Shown: positions 1 through 7,316 of the stretch, piece by piece | Layout of the letters: each line of letters begins with the position of its first letter | How positions within the stretch are numbered: position 1 is the stretch's first letter | Assembly (NCBI GenBank): GCA_946221025.1 | Contig: CAMIMS010000051.1 | Location: 1-13,485, forward strand | DNA: 13,485 nt | From: an uncultured Pseudoclavibacter sp. | GTDB lineage: Bacteria; Actinomycetota; Actinomycetes; Actinomycetales; Microbacteriaceae | Direction: 5' to 3' | The notes under the pieces: generated by a model | The model's database searches: none | What the model was told of the DNA's origin: nothing | The model's input: only the letters and a program-made list of their open reading frames with translations | Program-made: the position numbers and the translations under genes

Positions 1-806
1 TCGACGCGGTGCCCGTCACCGACCCGTGGCTCGTGCAGGGCGTGAACGACCGCGTGCAGCTGGCCGAAGCCGAGCTCGAATACAACCGCCGCATCATCCG
101 CCGCTGGCAGCGCGCTGGCGTGACGATTCACGACCCCGCATCCACGTTCATCGAACGGAATGTCTCGCTTGGCGAAGACGTCGAGATTCACCCGAACACG
201 CAGCTTCGCGGTGCCACCACGATCGCGGCGGGCGTCGAAATCGGCCCCGAAACCACGCTCGTTGACTGCGAAGTCGGTGAGGATGCGGTCATTAAGCGCA
301 CCGACGCGACCCTCTCGGTCATCGGTGCCCGCGCAACGGTCGGCCCCTGGTCGTACCTGCGCCCGAATTCAGTGATCGGGGCGGATGCGAAGGTCGGCAC
401 TTTCGTCGAGACGAAGAACACGACCCTCGGCGAGGGATCGAAGATTCCGCACCTCAGCTACATCGGGGATGCAGAAATCGGGGCCGGCACGAATATCGGC
501 GCGGGCGCGATCACCGCGAACTACGACGGCGTGAACAAGCACCGCACGAGCATCGGCGAGGGCGTGAAGACCGGATCGCACAACGTGTTCATCGCTCCGG
601 TTACGATTGGCGATGGCGCGTACACGGGCGCCGGCACGACCGTCCGCGAGGACGTTCCCGCCGGAGCGCTCGCGATCACCGCGACCTCCCAGCGCAACAT
701 CGACGGGTGGGTCGAGGAGCACCGACCGGGCACGACCTCCGCTCAGGCGGCCGAGCGGGCCCGTAACGCCTCGGCAAACACCGGAACGGACGGAATTTCG
801 GCATGA
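1..806 (+). CDS. glmU: GlmU, C-terminal acetyltransferase part (5' end outside window)
   Basis: Bifunctional N-acetylglucosamine-1-phosphate uridyltransferase / glucosamine-1-phosphate acetyltransferase, which makes UDP-GlcNAc for peptidoglycan in the cytoplasm. Only about 268 codons are present, and the frame is open to the left edge, so the N-terminal uridyltransferase domain lies outside the window. The sequence begins in the linker helix (VQGVNDRVQLAEAELEYNRR), then shows left-handed beta-helix hexapeptide repeats. The acetyltransferase landmarks are all present: LRP, FVETKN, HLSYIGDAEIG (the family's catalytic His), ITANYDG, GSHNVFIAPVTIG and GAGTTVREDVPAGALA. An Ala/Glu-rich tail of about 35 residues follows, as in other actinobacterial GlmU. 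The stop TGA (804-806) overlaps the prs ATG as ATGA, so the two are probably co-transcribed and translationally coupled. The internal GTG at 9 is not the real start. Confidence 0.96.
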   Translation, partial: DAVPVTDPWLVQGVNDRVQLAEAELEYNRRIIRRWQRAGVTIHDPASTFIERNVSLGEDVEIHPNTQLRGATTIAAGVEIGPETTLVDCEVGEDAVIKRTDATLSVIGARATVGPWSYLRPNSVIGADAKVGTFVETKNTTLGEGSKIPHLSYIGDAEIGAGTNIGAGAITANYDGVNKHRTSIGEGVKTGSHNVFIAPVTIGDGAYTGAGTTVREDVPAGALAITATSQRNIDGWVEEHRPGTTSAQAAERARNASANTGTDGISA

Positions 807-1780
807 GCGGCCTGGTCACATCGGGTGAGAAGCGCCTCGTTCTCGTATCGGGACGCTCGCATCCCGAACTCGCCGAGGCAATCGCCGGTGAACTCGGCAT
901 TGAACTGGCCGAGACCGAGCTTCGCACCTTCGCGAACGGTGAGATCTACGCGCGCTACGGCGAATCGGTTCGCGGCGCCGATGTGTTCGTCGTCCAGTCG
1001 CACAGCGACCCCATCAACGAATGGGTCATGGAGCAGCTGATCATGGTGGATGCGCTCAAGCGCGCCTCCGCCAAGCGCATCACCGTTGTCGCGCCCTGCT
1101 ACCCCTACGCCCGCCAAGACAAGAAGGGCCGCGGTCGCGAGCCCATTTCGGCGCGCCTGATCGCCGACCTCTACAAGGCGGCCGGCGCCGACCGCATCAT
1201 GTCGGTGGACCTGCACGCCGCGCAGATTCAGGGCTTTTTCGACGGCCCGGTCGACCACCTCTTCGCCATGCCGGTGCTGCTGAAGCACTGCAAGGAGAGG
1301 CTCGACCCCTCGACGCTCACGGTCGTCTCGCCCGATATGGGCCGCGTGCGCGTGGCGGATATGTGGAGTGACCAGCTCGGCGTTCCGCTCGCGATCATTC
1401 ACAAGCGCCGCGACCCGAAGGTCGCGAACGAGGTCACGGTGCACGACATCGTCGGTGACGTTGAGGGACGCGTGTGCCTGCTCGTCGACGACCTCATCGA
1501 CACCGGCGGCACCATCGTGAAGGCCGCGCAGGCCCTCAAGGACAACGGCGCGACCGGCGTCATCGTCGCCGCGACGCACGCCGTGTTCTCCGACCCGGCC
1601 GCCGAGCGCCTCGACTGCGACTACATCGACGAGGTCGTCGTCACCGACACCCTGCCGATCCCCGAACGCAAGCGCTTCGAGAACCTCACGGTGCTCTCGA
1701 TCGCGCCGATGCTCGCCCGGGCGATCAACGAGGTGTTCCAGGACGGCTCGGTCACGTCGATGTTCGACGGGGCTGCCTGA
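803..1780 (+). CDS. prs: Ribose-phosphate pyrophosphokinase (PRPP synthetase)
   Basis: Makes 5-phosphoribosyl-1-pyrophosphate from ribose-5-phosphate and ATP for nucleotide, histidine and tryptophan synthesis. The 325 residues match the usual length. Visible landmarks are FANGE (about 43-47), the catalytic flexible-loop region RQDKKGRGREPIS (about 104-116), the Mg/PRPP signature DLHAAQIQGFF (136-146), KRRDP (201-205) and the ribose-5-phosphate loop VDDLIDTGGTI (228-238). These class I features suggest a hexameric, phosphate-activated enzyme. The ATG at 803 overlaps the glmU stop by four bases, and only a weak purine-rich stretch precedes it, which fits translational coupling. glmU-prs is a widely conserved actinobacterial pair. 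A large inverted repeat begins directly after the stop. Confidence 0.97.
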   Translation: MSGLVTSGEKRLVLVSGRSHPELAEAIAGELGIELAETELRTFANGEIYARYGESVRGADVFVVQSHSDPINEWVMEQLIMVDALKRASAKRITVVAPCYPYARQDKKGRGREPISARLIADLYKAAGADRIMSVDLHAAQIQGFFDGPVDHLFAMPVLLKHCKERLDPSTLTVVSPDMGRVRVADMWSDQLGVPLAIIHKRRDPKVANEVTVHDIVGDVEGRVCLLVDDLIDTGGTIVKAAQALKDNGATGVIVAATHAVFSDPAAERLDCDYIDEVVVTDTLPIPERKRFENLTVLSIAPMLARAINEVFQDGSVTSMFDGAA

Positions 1781-1824
1781 GCGACCGATCGGTGCGCGCG
1801 CCGGTAACGCGAGCGATCGGTCGC
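1781..1824 (+). terminator. Inverted repeat directly after prs (candidate U-tract-less terminator)
   Basis: A perfect 11-bp stem, GCGACCGATCG (1781-1791) with CGATCGGTCGC (1814-1824), encloses a 22-base loop that can itself pair through CGCG/CGCG. It starts at the first base after the prs stop. No T-run follows, so it would be a non-canonical (I-shaped) terminator, an RNA 3'-end stabiliser or a protein-binding palindrome. The structure is seen directly; the terminator role is inferred from position. Confidence 0.45.
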
Positions 1825-1967
1825 GGCGTCTTCAGCGTCACGCGCCGTAACCTCCGGTTGCAGGTCGTAATCTCGCCCCGGCACAGTTGGGGCGGCGGAT
1901 GCGGATGAATATCGTCATTGCGGCAACGGTCGCCGCGCGTCCGTCGCTGTAGCGCGCCGATAACGCG
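1796..1967 (+). repeat. 16-bp near-direct repeat pair in the prs-metF gap
   Basis: GCGCGCCGGTAACGCG at 1796-1811 recurs as GCGCGCCGATAACGCG at 1952-1967, with one mismatch in 16. A degenerate third version, CGCGCCGTAACC, lies at 1841-1852. Each full copy can form a small hairpin (GCGCG with CGCG/CGCGC). One copy sits in the loop of the palindrome after prs and the other in the presumed metF leader. Function is unknown; a pair of regulator sites is possible. Confidence 0.4.
1874..1915 (+). promoter_or_regulatory. Candidate metF-metE promoter with overlapping palindrome
   Basis: TTGGGG (1887-1892) and TATCGT (1910-1915) are separated by 17 bases, resembling -35 and -10 boxes, with predicted initiation near 1922 and a leader of about 80 bases before metF. 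A 6-bp inverted repeat, CGCCCC (1874-1879) and GGGGCG (1889-1894) with a 9-base spacer, overlaps the -35 and could be an operator. The -35 match is partial, and no known methionine-regulator motif or SAM/cobalamin riboswitch was recognised in the gap. Confidence 0.3.
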
Positions 1968-2004
1968 CATCCCTTGACCACCGCGTTCACCCACCGGAGC
2001 CAGC

Positions 2005-3015
2005 ATGCCCACGCCGTACTCAGCGGTCACCGCCGCCGACGCGGACGCTGACGCGCAGCGCATCCGGTTCTCGTTCGAGCTCTTCCCGCCGCGAAACGCG
2101 GAGGTCGCCGCGCGCATGCCGCTGATCGTGGATGAGCTCGCGAACCTCGGCCCGGAGTTCCTCTCGGTGACCTACGGTGCGGGCGGCTCCTCGCAGGACA
2201 TGTCGCTGGACCTGCTGCGCCACATCCGCGACCACACCGCCGTCATGCCGCTCGCGCACCTGACCTGCGTCGGCTCATCCTTCTCCGAGGCGGGCGCGCT
2301 CGTTCGCGAGTTTCGGCGGAACGGCATCTACGACTTCCTCGCGCTTCGCGGCGACCCGCCAAAGGGGATGAGCGAAGACGACGACTTTCTCGGCGACCTT
2401 CGCACCGGCGCCGAAATGGTGCAGCTCGTGCGCCACGTCGAAGAGCAGGAGCAGATCGAACTCGCCTCCGTGAAAAGCCCCGACGATGAGCGGTGGCTTG
2501 TTCGCGAGCGGCGCCGCTCAACCGTGTGCGTTGCCGCCTACCCGAACGGGCACCCCTCATCCCGCAGCATGCAGGAGGACTACGACGCGCTGCTCGCGAA
2601 AGAGGCAGCCGGGGCCGATCTCGCCTTCACGCAGCTGTTCTTTCACGCCGAGGACTACTTCCGCTTCGTTGAGGGAGCGAAGAAGGCGGGCGTGACGATC
2701 CCGATCATCCCGGGGCTGCTCGCCGTCACCTCCACCGCGCGACTCGAGCGCATGGCGCAACTGGCGGGGGAGGAGATTCCCGTGGGGCTCTACCGCTCCC
2801 TCGATCGGGCGAAGTCAGTGCGCACCCGCCGCGAGATCGGTATCGCGCACGTGACCGCGATGGCGCTCGACCTCATTGACGGCGGCGCGCCCGGCATTCA
2901 CCTGTACACGCAAAACCGGGTGGATGAACCCACCGAGATCCTCGCGCGAATGGATGCGGTGCCGCGCTCGCTCATCCGCTCCGAAGCCGAACGCTCAGCC
3001 ACCCTCTCCGCTTAG
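2005..3015 (+). CDS. metF: 5,10-methylenetetrahydrofolate reductase
   Basis: FAD-dependent reduction of methylene-THF to 5-methyl-THF, the methyl donor for methionine synthesis. The protein has 336 residues. Visible family features are FSFELFPPRN (about 22-31, carrying the conserved Glu), VTYGAGGSS (55-63), LTCVGSS, FLALRGDPP (111-119, with the conserved Asp of LRGD), VAAYPNGHPSSRS (176-188), FTQLFF (208-213) and a C-terminal IHLYTQNR. Between about residues 145 and 172, before VAAYP, lies an insertion of some 20-25 residues absent from E. coli MetF; from memory, Microbacteriaceae homologues carry a similar one. A GGAG ribosome-binding element lies just upstream of the ATG at 2005. metE starts 33 bases after the stop, so the two form an operon that makes and then uses methyl-THF. 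Confidence 0.95.
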   Translation: MPTPYSAVTAADADADAQRIRFSFELFPPRNAEVAARMPLIVDELANLGPEFLSVTYGAGGSSQDMSLDLLRHIRDHTAVMPLAHLTCVGSSFSEAGALVREFRRNGIYDFLALRGDPPKGMSEDDDFLGDLRTGAEMVQLVRHVEEQEQIELASVKSPDDERWLVRERRRSTVCVAAYPNGHPSSRSMQEDYDALLAKEAAGADLAFTQLFFHAEDYFRFVEGAKKAGVTIPIIPGLLAVTSTARLERMAQLAGEEIPVGLYRSLDRAKSVRTRREIGIAHVTAMALDLIDGGAPGIHLYTQNRVDEPTEILARMDAVPRSLIRSEAERSATLSA

Positions 3016-3048
3016 AACCACCACCACGCACCCGAACGAAAGGCACTC

Positions 3049-5391
3049 ATGCCCGCCAACGCCGCCGCGTTTCCGACCGGCACCATCCTCGGTTACCCCC
3101 GCATCGGCCGTCGCCGCGAACTCAAGCGCGCGCTCGAGGCGTACTGGAAGGGCAAGTCGAGCCGCGACGAGCTCGACGCTGCCGCGCGCGGGGTGCGCGA
3201 CACTGCCCGCGAGAAGCTGAGCGAGCTCGGCCTTGGCCGCGACGACTCGTCGATTCCCGCATCCTTCGCCCTCTACGACCACGTGCTCGACACGGCCGTT
3301 GCCGTGGGCGCCGTGCCGACGCGGTTCGCGCACCTGGTGGATGCGGACGGCGGCATCGACCTCGACGCCTCGTTCGTGCTCGCCCGCGGTGACGACAAGC
3401 AGACGCCGCTTGAGATGACCAAGTGGTTCGACACGAACTACCACTACCTCGTGCCCGAGATCGGGCCGGAGACGCAGTTCCGCATCGCGAACCGCACCAT
3501 CGTTGACCTCGTGCGCGAGGGCATCGAGGCCGGGTACGTCACGCGCCCGACGCTGGTCGGCCCCGTGACCTTCCTCGCGCTCTCGAAGGCTGAAGACGGT
3601 GCGCCCGAGGGCTTCGACCCGCTCTCGCGCCTTGATGACCTCATCCCGGTGTACGTGTCGCTGCTCGCCGAACTCGCCGAGGCCGGTGCGAAATGGGTGC
3701 AGCTGGATGAGTCGGCGCTTGTCTCCGAGACCCTCGCCGCGTCGCCCGAGGAGCTCGCACAGGCTGCGGCTCGCGCTTACGACGAGATCGCGCAGGCGAG
3801 CGACCGCCCCGCGCTGTTCGTTGCCACCTCCTACGCGAGCCTTCCCGACGCCGCCTTCACGACGCTCGTGAACGCGGGCGTTGAGGCGATCGGTGTCGAC
3901 CTGGTTCGCGGCGAGGCCCCGAGCGCGGATGCGCTGAAGGAAGCCGCCTCGCGCGAGGTGACCGTCGTCGGCGGCGTCATTGACGGGCACAACATTTGGC
4001 GCGGCGACCTGAACGCGGCCCTCGGAAAGCTCACCGCGATTCGCGATGCGGGCGTGACCGTTGCCGCGTCAAGCTCGACGTCGCTCATTCACGTGCCGCA
4101 CGACGTTGAAGATGAGCCGCAGCTCGATGAGCGCCTGCGCTCGTGGCTCGCGTTTGCCGATCAGAAGGTGAAGCAGATCGTGACGCTCGCGACGGGGCTT
4201 CGCGAGGGCACCGACGCGATCCGCGTCGAGCTTGACGCCGCGGCCGCTGCCGCCGAAGACCGTGCCGGCGCCGAGGGTGTGCGCGTCGCGGCCGTTCGCG
4301 ATCGCACCTCGGCCCTGTCGGATGCGGACTTCCGCCGCGGCGAGGACGCGGCCCGCGTGAGCGCGCAGGAGGAGTCGCTTGGCCTTCCCGCGCTTCCCAC
4401 CACGACCATCGGTTCGTTCCCGCAGACGACCGATATCCGTCAGGCGCGCTCACGCTTCTCGAAGGGCGAGATCGACCGCGAGGCCTACGACGGGTTCCTC
4501 CGCGAAGAGATCGAGCGGGTCGTGCGGATGCAGGAAGAGCTCGGCCTTGACGTGCTCGTGCACGGCGAGCCCGAGCGCAACGACATGGTGCAGTACTTCG
4601 CCGAGAACTTCGACGGATTCGATGTGACCGAGAACGGCTGGGTGCAGTCGTACGGTTCGCGCTGCACCCGCCCCTCCATCCTCTGGGGTGACGTGTCACG
4701 CCCAGAGGCGTTCACGGTGCCGTGGATTCAGTACGCGCAGTCGCTCACCGACAAGCCCATGAAGGGCATGCTCACCGGCCCCGTCACGATCCTCGCCTGG
4801 TCGTTCGTGCGCGATGACCAGCCGCTTCGCGAGACCGCGAACCAGGTGGCGCTCGCGCTTCGCGACGAGATCGCCGACCTCGAGGCGGCCGGAATTCGCG
4901 TGATTCAGGTGGATGAGCCCGCGCTTCGTGAGCTGCTTCCCCTCAAGCGCGACGGCCACGAGGACTACCTCGACTGGTCGGTGAACTCGTTCCGCCTCGC
5001 GACCGCGGGCGCCGAGGACGGCACGCAGATCCACACGCACCTGTGCTACTCGGAGTTCGGTCAGATCATTGACGCGATCGACGGCCTGGATGCGGATGTC
5101 ACCTCGATCGAGGCGGCCCGCAGCCGCATGGAGGTCGTCGAGGACATCGAGCGCGAGGGCTTCTCGCGCGGTGTCGGCCCGGGCGTCTGGGACATTCACT
5201 CGCCGCGCGTTCCGGGCCGGGAGGAAATCACCGAGCTGCTTCGCATCGCGCTCGAGGGCGTCTCGCCGAAGCTCCTGTGGGTGAACCCCGACTGTGGCCT
5301 GAAGACCCGCGGATACGAGGAGACTACCGAGTCGCTGAAGAACCTCGTCGCCGCGGCGAACGAGGTGCGCGCCTCGCTCCCGAACGCATAG
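3049..5391 (+). CDS. metE: Cobalamin-independent methionine synthase
   Basis: 5-methyltetrahydropteroyltriglutamate-homocysteine methyltransferase, which transfers the methyl group from folate to homocysteine without B12. The 780 residues make it slightly longer than E. coli MetE. The N-terminal domain opens with GYPRIGRRRELKRALEAYWK (about 15-34). The C-terminal catalytic barrel begins around LPTTTIGSFPQT. All zinc ligands are present: His664 and Cys666 in HTHLCYSEF, Glu688 in TSIEAARS and Cys749 in NPDCGLKTR. The catalytic-type His717 lies in DIHSPRVP. It is preceded by GAAAGG about seven bases before the ATG and lies 33 bases after metF, supporting one transcript. Beyond the stop lie a GC hairpin and two large palindromes. 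Confidence 0.98.
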   Translation: MPANAAAFPTGTILGYPRIGRRRELKRALEAYWKGKSSRDELDAAARGVRDTAREKLSELGLGRDDSSIPASFALYDHVLDTAVAVGAVPTRFAHLVDADGGIDLDASFVLARGDDKQTPLEMTKWFDTNYHYLVPEIGPETQFRIANRTIVDLVREGIEAGYVTRPTLVGPVTFLALSKAEDGAPEGFDPLSRLDDLIPVYVSLLAELAEAGAKWVQLDESALVSETLAASPEELAQAAARAYDEIAQASDRPALFVATSYASLPDAAFTTLVNAGVEAIGVDLVRGEAPSADALKEAASREVTVVGGVIDGHNIWRGDLNAALGKLTAIRDAGVTVAASSSTSLIHVPHDVEDEPQLDERLRSWLAFADQKVKQIVTLATGLREGTDAIRVELDAAAAAAEDRAGAEGVRVAAVRDRTSALSDADFRRGEDAARVSAQEESLGLPALPTTTIGSFPQTTDIRQARSRFSKGEIDREAYDGFLREEIERVVRMQEELGLDVLVHGEPERNDMVQYFAENFDGFDVTENGWVQSYGSRCTRPSILWGDVSRPEAFTVPWIQYAQSLTDKPMKGMLTGPVTILAWSFVRDDQPLRETANQVALALRDEIADLEAAGIRVIQVDEPALRELLPLKRDGHEDYLDWSVNSFRLATAGAEDGTQIHTHLCYSEFGQIIDAIDGLDADVTSIEAARSRMEVVEDIEREGFSRGVGPGVWDIHSPRVPGREEITELLRIALEGVSPKLLWVNPDCGLKTRGYEETTESLKNLVAAANEVRASLPNA

Positions 5392-5408
5392 GAGCGATAA
5401 GGCACTGA

Positions 5409-5459
5409 GTGGCCCCGTTTGGTCCCACTGGCCCGGCCAGTAGGAGCAAACGGGGCCAC
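5409..5459. repeat. 51-bp imperfect palindrome, copy 1 (REP-like)
   Basis: The ends are GTGGCCCC and GGGGCCAC and the centre is ACTGGCC-C-GGCCAGT. Of 25 possible base pairs 23 form (mismatches at arm positions 14 and 18). It lies 17 bases after the metE stop, between convergent genes. CTGAGT occurs at both edges (5405-5410 and 5460-5465). It could work as a bidirectional terminator or be a REP/MITE-like repeat. It shares length, ends and core with the palindrome at 5516-5566. Confidence 0.75.
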
Positions 5460-5469
5460 CTGAGTTGAC

Positions 5470-5492
5470 GGGGCGCCGGACGCGGGCGCCCC
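5470..5492. terminator. GC-only hairpin between the two palindromes
   Basis: GGGGCGCC (5470-5477) pairs perfectly with GGCGCCCC (5485-5492) across a 7-base loop. It may add to termination of metE transcripts, but no T-run follows. Confidence 0.35.
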
Positions 5493-5515
5493 GGGGCGCT
5501 CACCGCATCCGGTTT

Positions 5516-5566
5516 GTGGCCCCAAATCGACATACTGGCCGGGCCACTATGTCGATTTGGGGCCAC
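5516..5566. repeat. 51-bp imperfect palindrome, copy 2 (REP-like)
   Basis: Ends GTGGCCCC/GGGGCCAC and centre ACTGGCC-G-GGCCACT are as in copy 1, but the ten arm bases between them differ at seven positions and still pair. In total 24 of 25 pairs form. Both copies are followed by CT after the final GGGGCCAC. It lies upstream of the gnd 3' end and downstream of metE. On the - strand a small GCCC-GTTT-GGGC hairpin (5585-5574) precedes it and may be part of the gnd 3' end. Confidence 0.75.
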
Positions 5567-5623
5567 CTATCCGGCCCAAACGGGCGGGGTGCTGGATGCG
5601 GGCGGTGCGGCGCGCGTACCGAG

Positions 5624-7177
5624 CTACGCCGTCGGCGCGGCGGGCTGGGCGACGTCGGGGTGCTTCGGCCCCTCGTCGGTTCGGTGCTCACGGCGGTCGC
5701 CCGACCAGTCGGTGTGGAAGATGCCGTCGCGGTCAACGCGCCGGTAAGTGTGCGCACCGAAGAAGTCGCGCTGCGCCTGGATGAGCGCGGCCGGTAGGCG
5801 CTCCGCCCCGAGCGAGTCGTAGTAGGCGAGCGACGCTGAGAACGCCGGTGCCGGAACGCCGACGAGCGCCGCGGTCGCGACCACCCGGCGCCACGCATCC
5901 GCGCACTCGGCGACTTCGCGCGCGAACACCTCATCCGCCAGCAGCGACTCGAGCTGAGGCTCCCGCTCATAGGCGACGGCGATATCGCCGAGGAAACGGG
6001 CGCGAATAATGCATCCGGCTCGCCAGATGCGCGCGATCTCGGCGGGCTTCACATCCCACCCGTACTCGCCAGCGCCGGCGAGAATCTCGTCGAACCCCTG
6101 CGCGTAGGCGACGACCTTGGATGCGTAGAGCGCCTTTCGCACATCCTCAACGAACTCGGAGGTCGAGGGCAGAGCGGGCAGTGACGACGGAGCGGCGACC
6201 TTCGGCCGCACCGCCTCACGCTGTTCACCGCGCGAGGAAACGCCCCGCGCGAATACCGCCTCGGCGATTCCGCTCACCGGCACGCCGAGCGCGAGGGCCT
6301 GCTGCACCGTCCACGTGCCGGTGCCCTTCTGCCCGGCCGCATCCACCACCACATCCACGAATGCCTTGCCCGTCTCGGCGTCAACGTGGCGGAGCACCTC
6401 AGCTGTGATCTCGATGAGGTACGAAGAGAGCGGCCCCCGGTTCCACTCGGCGAACACATCCGCGATCTGCGCCGGGGTGAGCCCGAGCAGGCGCCGCATC
6501 AGGTCGTACGCCTCGGCGATCAGCTGCATATCCGCGTATTCGATGCCGTTGTGCACCATCTTCACAAAGTGCCCGGCACCATCGGTTCCCACATGCGTCA
6601 CGCAGGGCGCGCCATCCTCGGGAGCGCGCGCCGCGATCGATTCGAGGATGGGGCCGAGCGTGCGATACGACTCGGCAGAGCCCCCCGGCATGATGCTCGG
6701 ACCCTTAAGCGCCCCCTCCTCGCCGCCGGAAATGCCCGCGCCCACAAAGTGCAGCCCGCGCTCGCGCACGGCCTTCTCGCGCCGGATGGTGTCGGTGAAT
6801 AGGGCATTGCCGCCATCAACGATGATGTCGCCCGGCTCGAACACCTCGAGCAGTTCCTCGATCACCGCATCCGTTGCGGCTCCGGCTTTCACCATGATGA
6901 TCGCGGTTCGCGGGCGAATGAGGGAAGCGGCGAACTCCGCCATGCTCGAAGCCGGCACGAACCCCGCCTCGGCGTGCTCTTCGACGAGGATGCGCGTGCG
7001 CTCAGGGGAGCGGTTGTAGACGGCGACCGTGTTGCCCTCGCGCCCGGCCAGGTTTCGCGCGAGGTTGGAGCCCATGACGGCGAGCCCGACAACGCCGATA
7101 TTCGCGGTCGCGGCGCTTGCCGGTGTCGATTCGGTGAACGCGGATGCGTGTGCGTGCTTCCCGGTTGCGTCAGTCAT
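5624..7177 (-). CDS. gnd: 6-phosphogluconate dehydrogenase, decarboxylating
   Basis: Oxidises and decarboxylates 6-phosphogluconate to ribulose-5-phosphate with NADP reduction (oxidative pentose phosphate pathway). The protein has 517 residues. The Rossmann fold reads IGVVGLAVMGSNLARN (27-42), and VYNRS (53-57) is the NADP-type phosphate-binding segment. The catalytic Lys206, Asn210 and Glu213 lie in GHFVKMVHNGIEYADM, with the family's K-to-E spacing. The C-terminal part retains QAQRDFFGAHTYRRVD. Odd points are an Ala/Thr-rich N-terminal extension of about 25 residues and a C-terminal tail of about 20 residues (to PTA). The start at 7177 is supported by GAGGGAAAGGG just upstream, and no other start codon lies before the Rossmann fold. 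It is convergent with metE and divergent from the membrane-protein gene. Confidence 0.97.
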   Translation of the reverse strand: MTDATGKHAHASAFTESTPASAATANIGVVGLAVMGSNLARNLAGREGNTVAVYNRSPERTRILVEEHAEAGFVPASSMAEFAASLIRPRTAIIMVKAGAATDAVIEELLEVFEPGDIIVDGGNALFTDTIRREKAVRERGLHFVGAGISGGEEGALKGPSIMPGGSAESYRTLGPILESIAARAPEDGAPCVTHVGTDGAGHFVKMVHNGIEYADMQLIAEAYDLMRRLLGLTPAQIADVFAEWNRGPLSSYLIEITAEVLRHVDAETGKAFVDVVVDAAGQKGTGTWTVQQALALGVPVSGIAEAVFARGVSSRGEQREAVRPKVAAPSSLPALPSTSEFVEDVRKALYASKVVAYAQGFDEILAGAGEYGWDVKPAEIARIWRAGCIIRARFLGDIAVAYEREPQLESLLADEVFAREVAECADAWRRVVATAALVGVPAPAFSASLAYYDSLGAERLPAALIQAQRDFFGAHTYRRVDRDGIFHTDWSGDRREHRTDEGPKHPDVAQPAAPTA

Positions 7178-7202
7178 CGTCGCCCTTTCCCTCGGGCTTC
7201 AA

Positions 7203-7208
7203 ACGTTA
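7203..7208 (-). promoter_or_regulatory. Candidate -10 box for gnd
   Basis: On the - strand TAACGT fits the actinobacterial TANNNT form, placed so that transcription would start near 7196 with a leader of about 20 bases containing the strong ribosome binding site. No convincing -35 was found, so this is tentative. Confidence 0.3.
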
Positions 7209-7289
7209 GTGTCCGCGTATCGCCGCGCGGTGATAACGGTTCATCCGGTCACCGGCGTGGGCGCCTGCCCCGGTTCCAGCGGGCGTGGT

Positions 7290-7295
7290 TACGCT
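7290..7295 (+). promoter_or_regulatory. Candidate -10 box for the membrane-protein gene
   Basis: TACGCT matches TANNNT and would give initiation near 7301-7303, about 15 bases before the ATG. No clear -35 is visible at the expected distance. Confidence 0.4.
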
Positions 7296-7307
7296 GACCG
7301 AAACCCC

Positions 7308-7313
7308 GGGAGG
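7308..7313 (+). promoter_or_regulatory. Ribosome binding site that fixes the membrane-protein start
   Basis: GGGAGG lies 3 bases before ATG 7317 and 6 bases before the in-frame GTG 7320. It excludes the much longer upstream in-frame reading that would begin at 7029 inside antisense gnd. Confidence 0.6.
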
Positions 7314-7316
7314 TGC

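Noticed and set aside
1825..2004. SAM, SAH or cobalamin riboswitch in the metF leader
   Set aside because: The gap has small hairpins, but I could match none of the conserved core sequences of these classes; at most an unclassified leader.
2430..2530. MetF insertion (about 20-25 residues before VAAYP) as a foreign segment
   Set aside because: Codon use matches the rest of the gene, the frame is intact, and as far as I recall related Microbacteriaceae proteins have a similar insertion.
5405..5465. CTGAGT on both sides of palindrome 1 as a target-site duplication
   Set aside because: The left copy overlaps the palindrome end by two bases and the second palindrome has no such flanks, so insertion is not supported.
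5409..5566. CRISPR-like array
   Set aside because: Only two units, each a self-palindrome with differing arms, with a hairpin in the intervening sequence and no cas genes.
7029..7316. Upstream extension of the membrane-protein frame to 7029
   Set aside because: It would overlap antisense gnd and its promoter. The added residues look random, and a proper ribosome binding site sits at 7308-7313.
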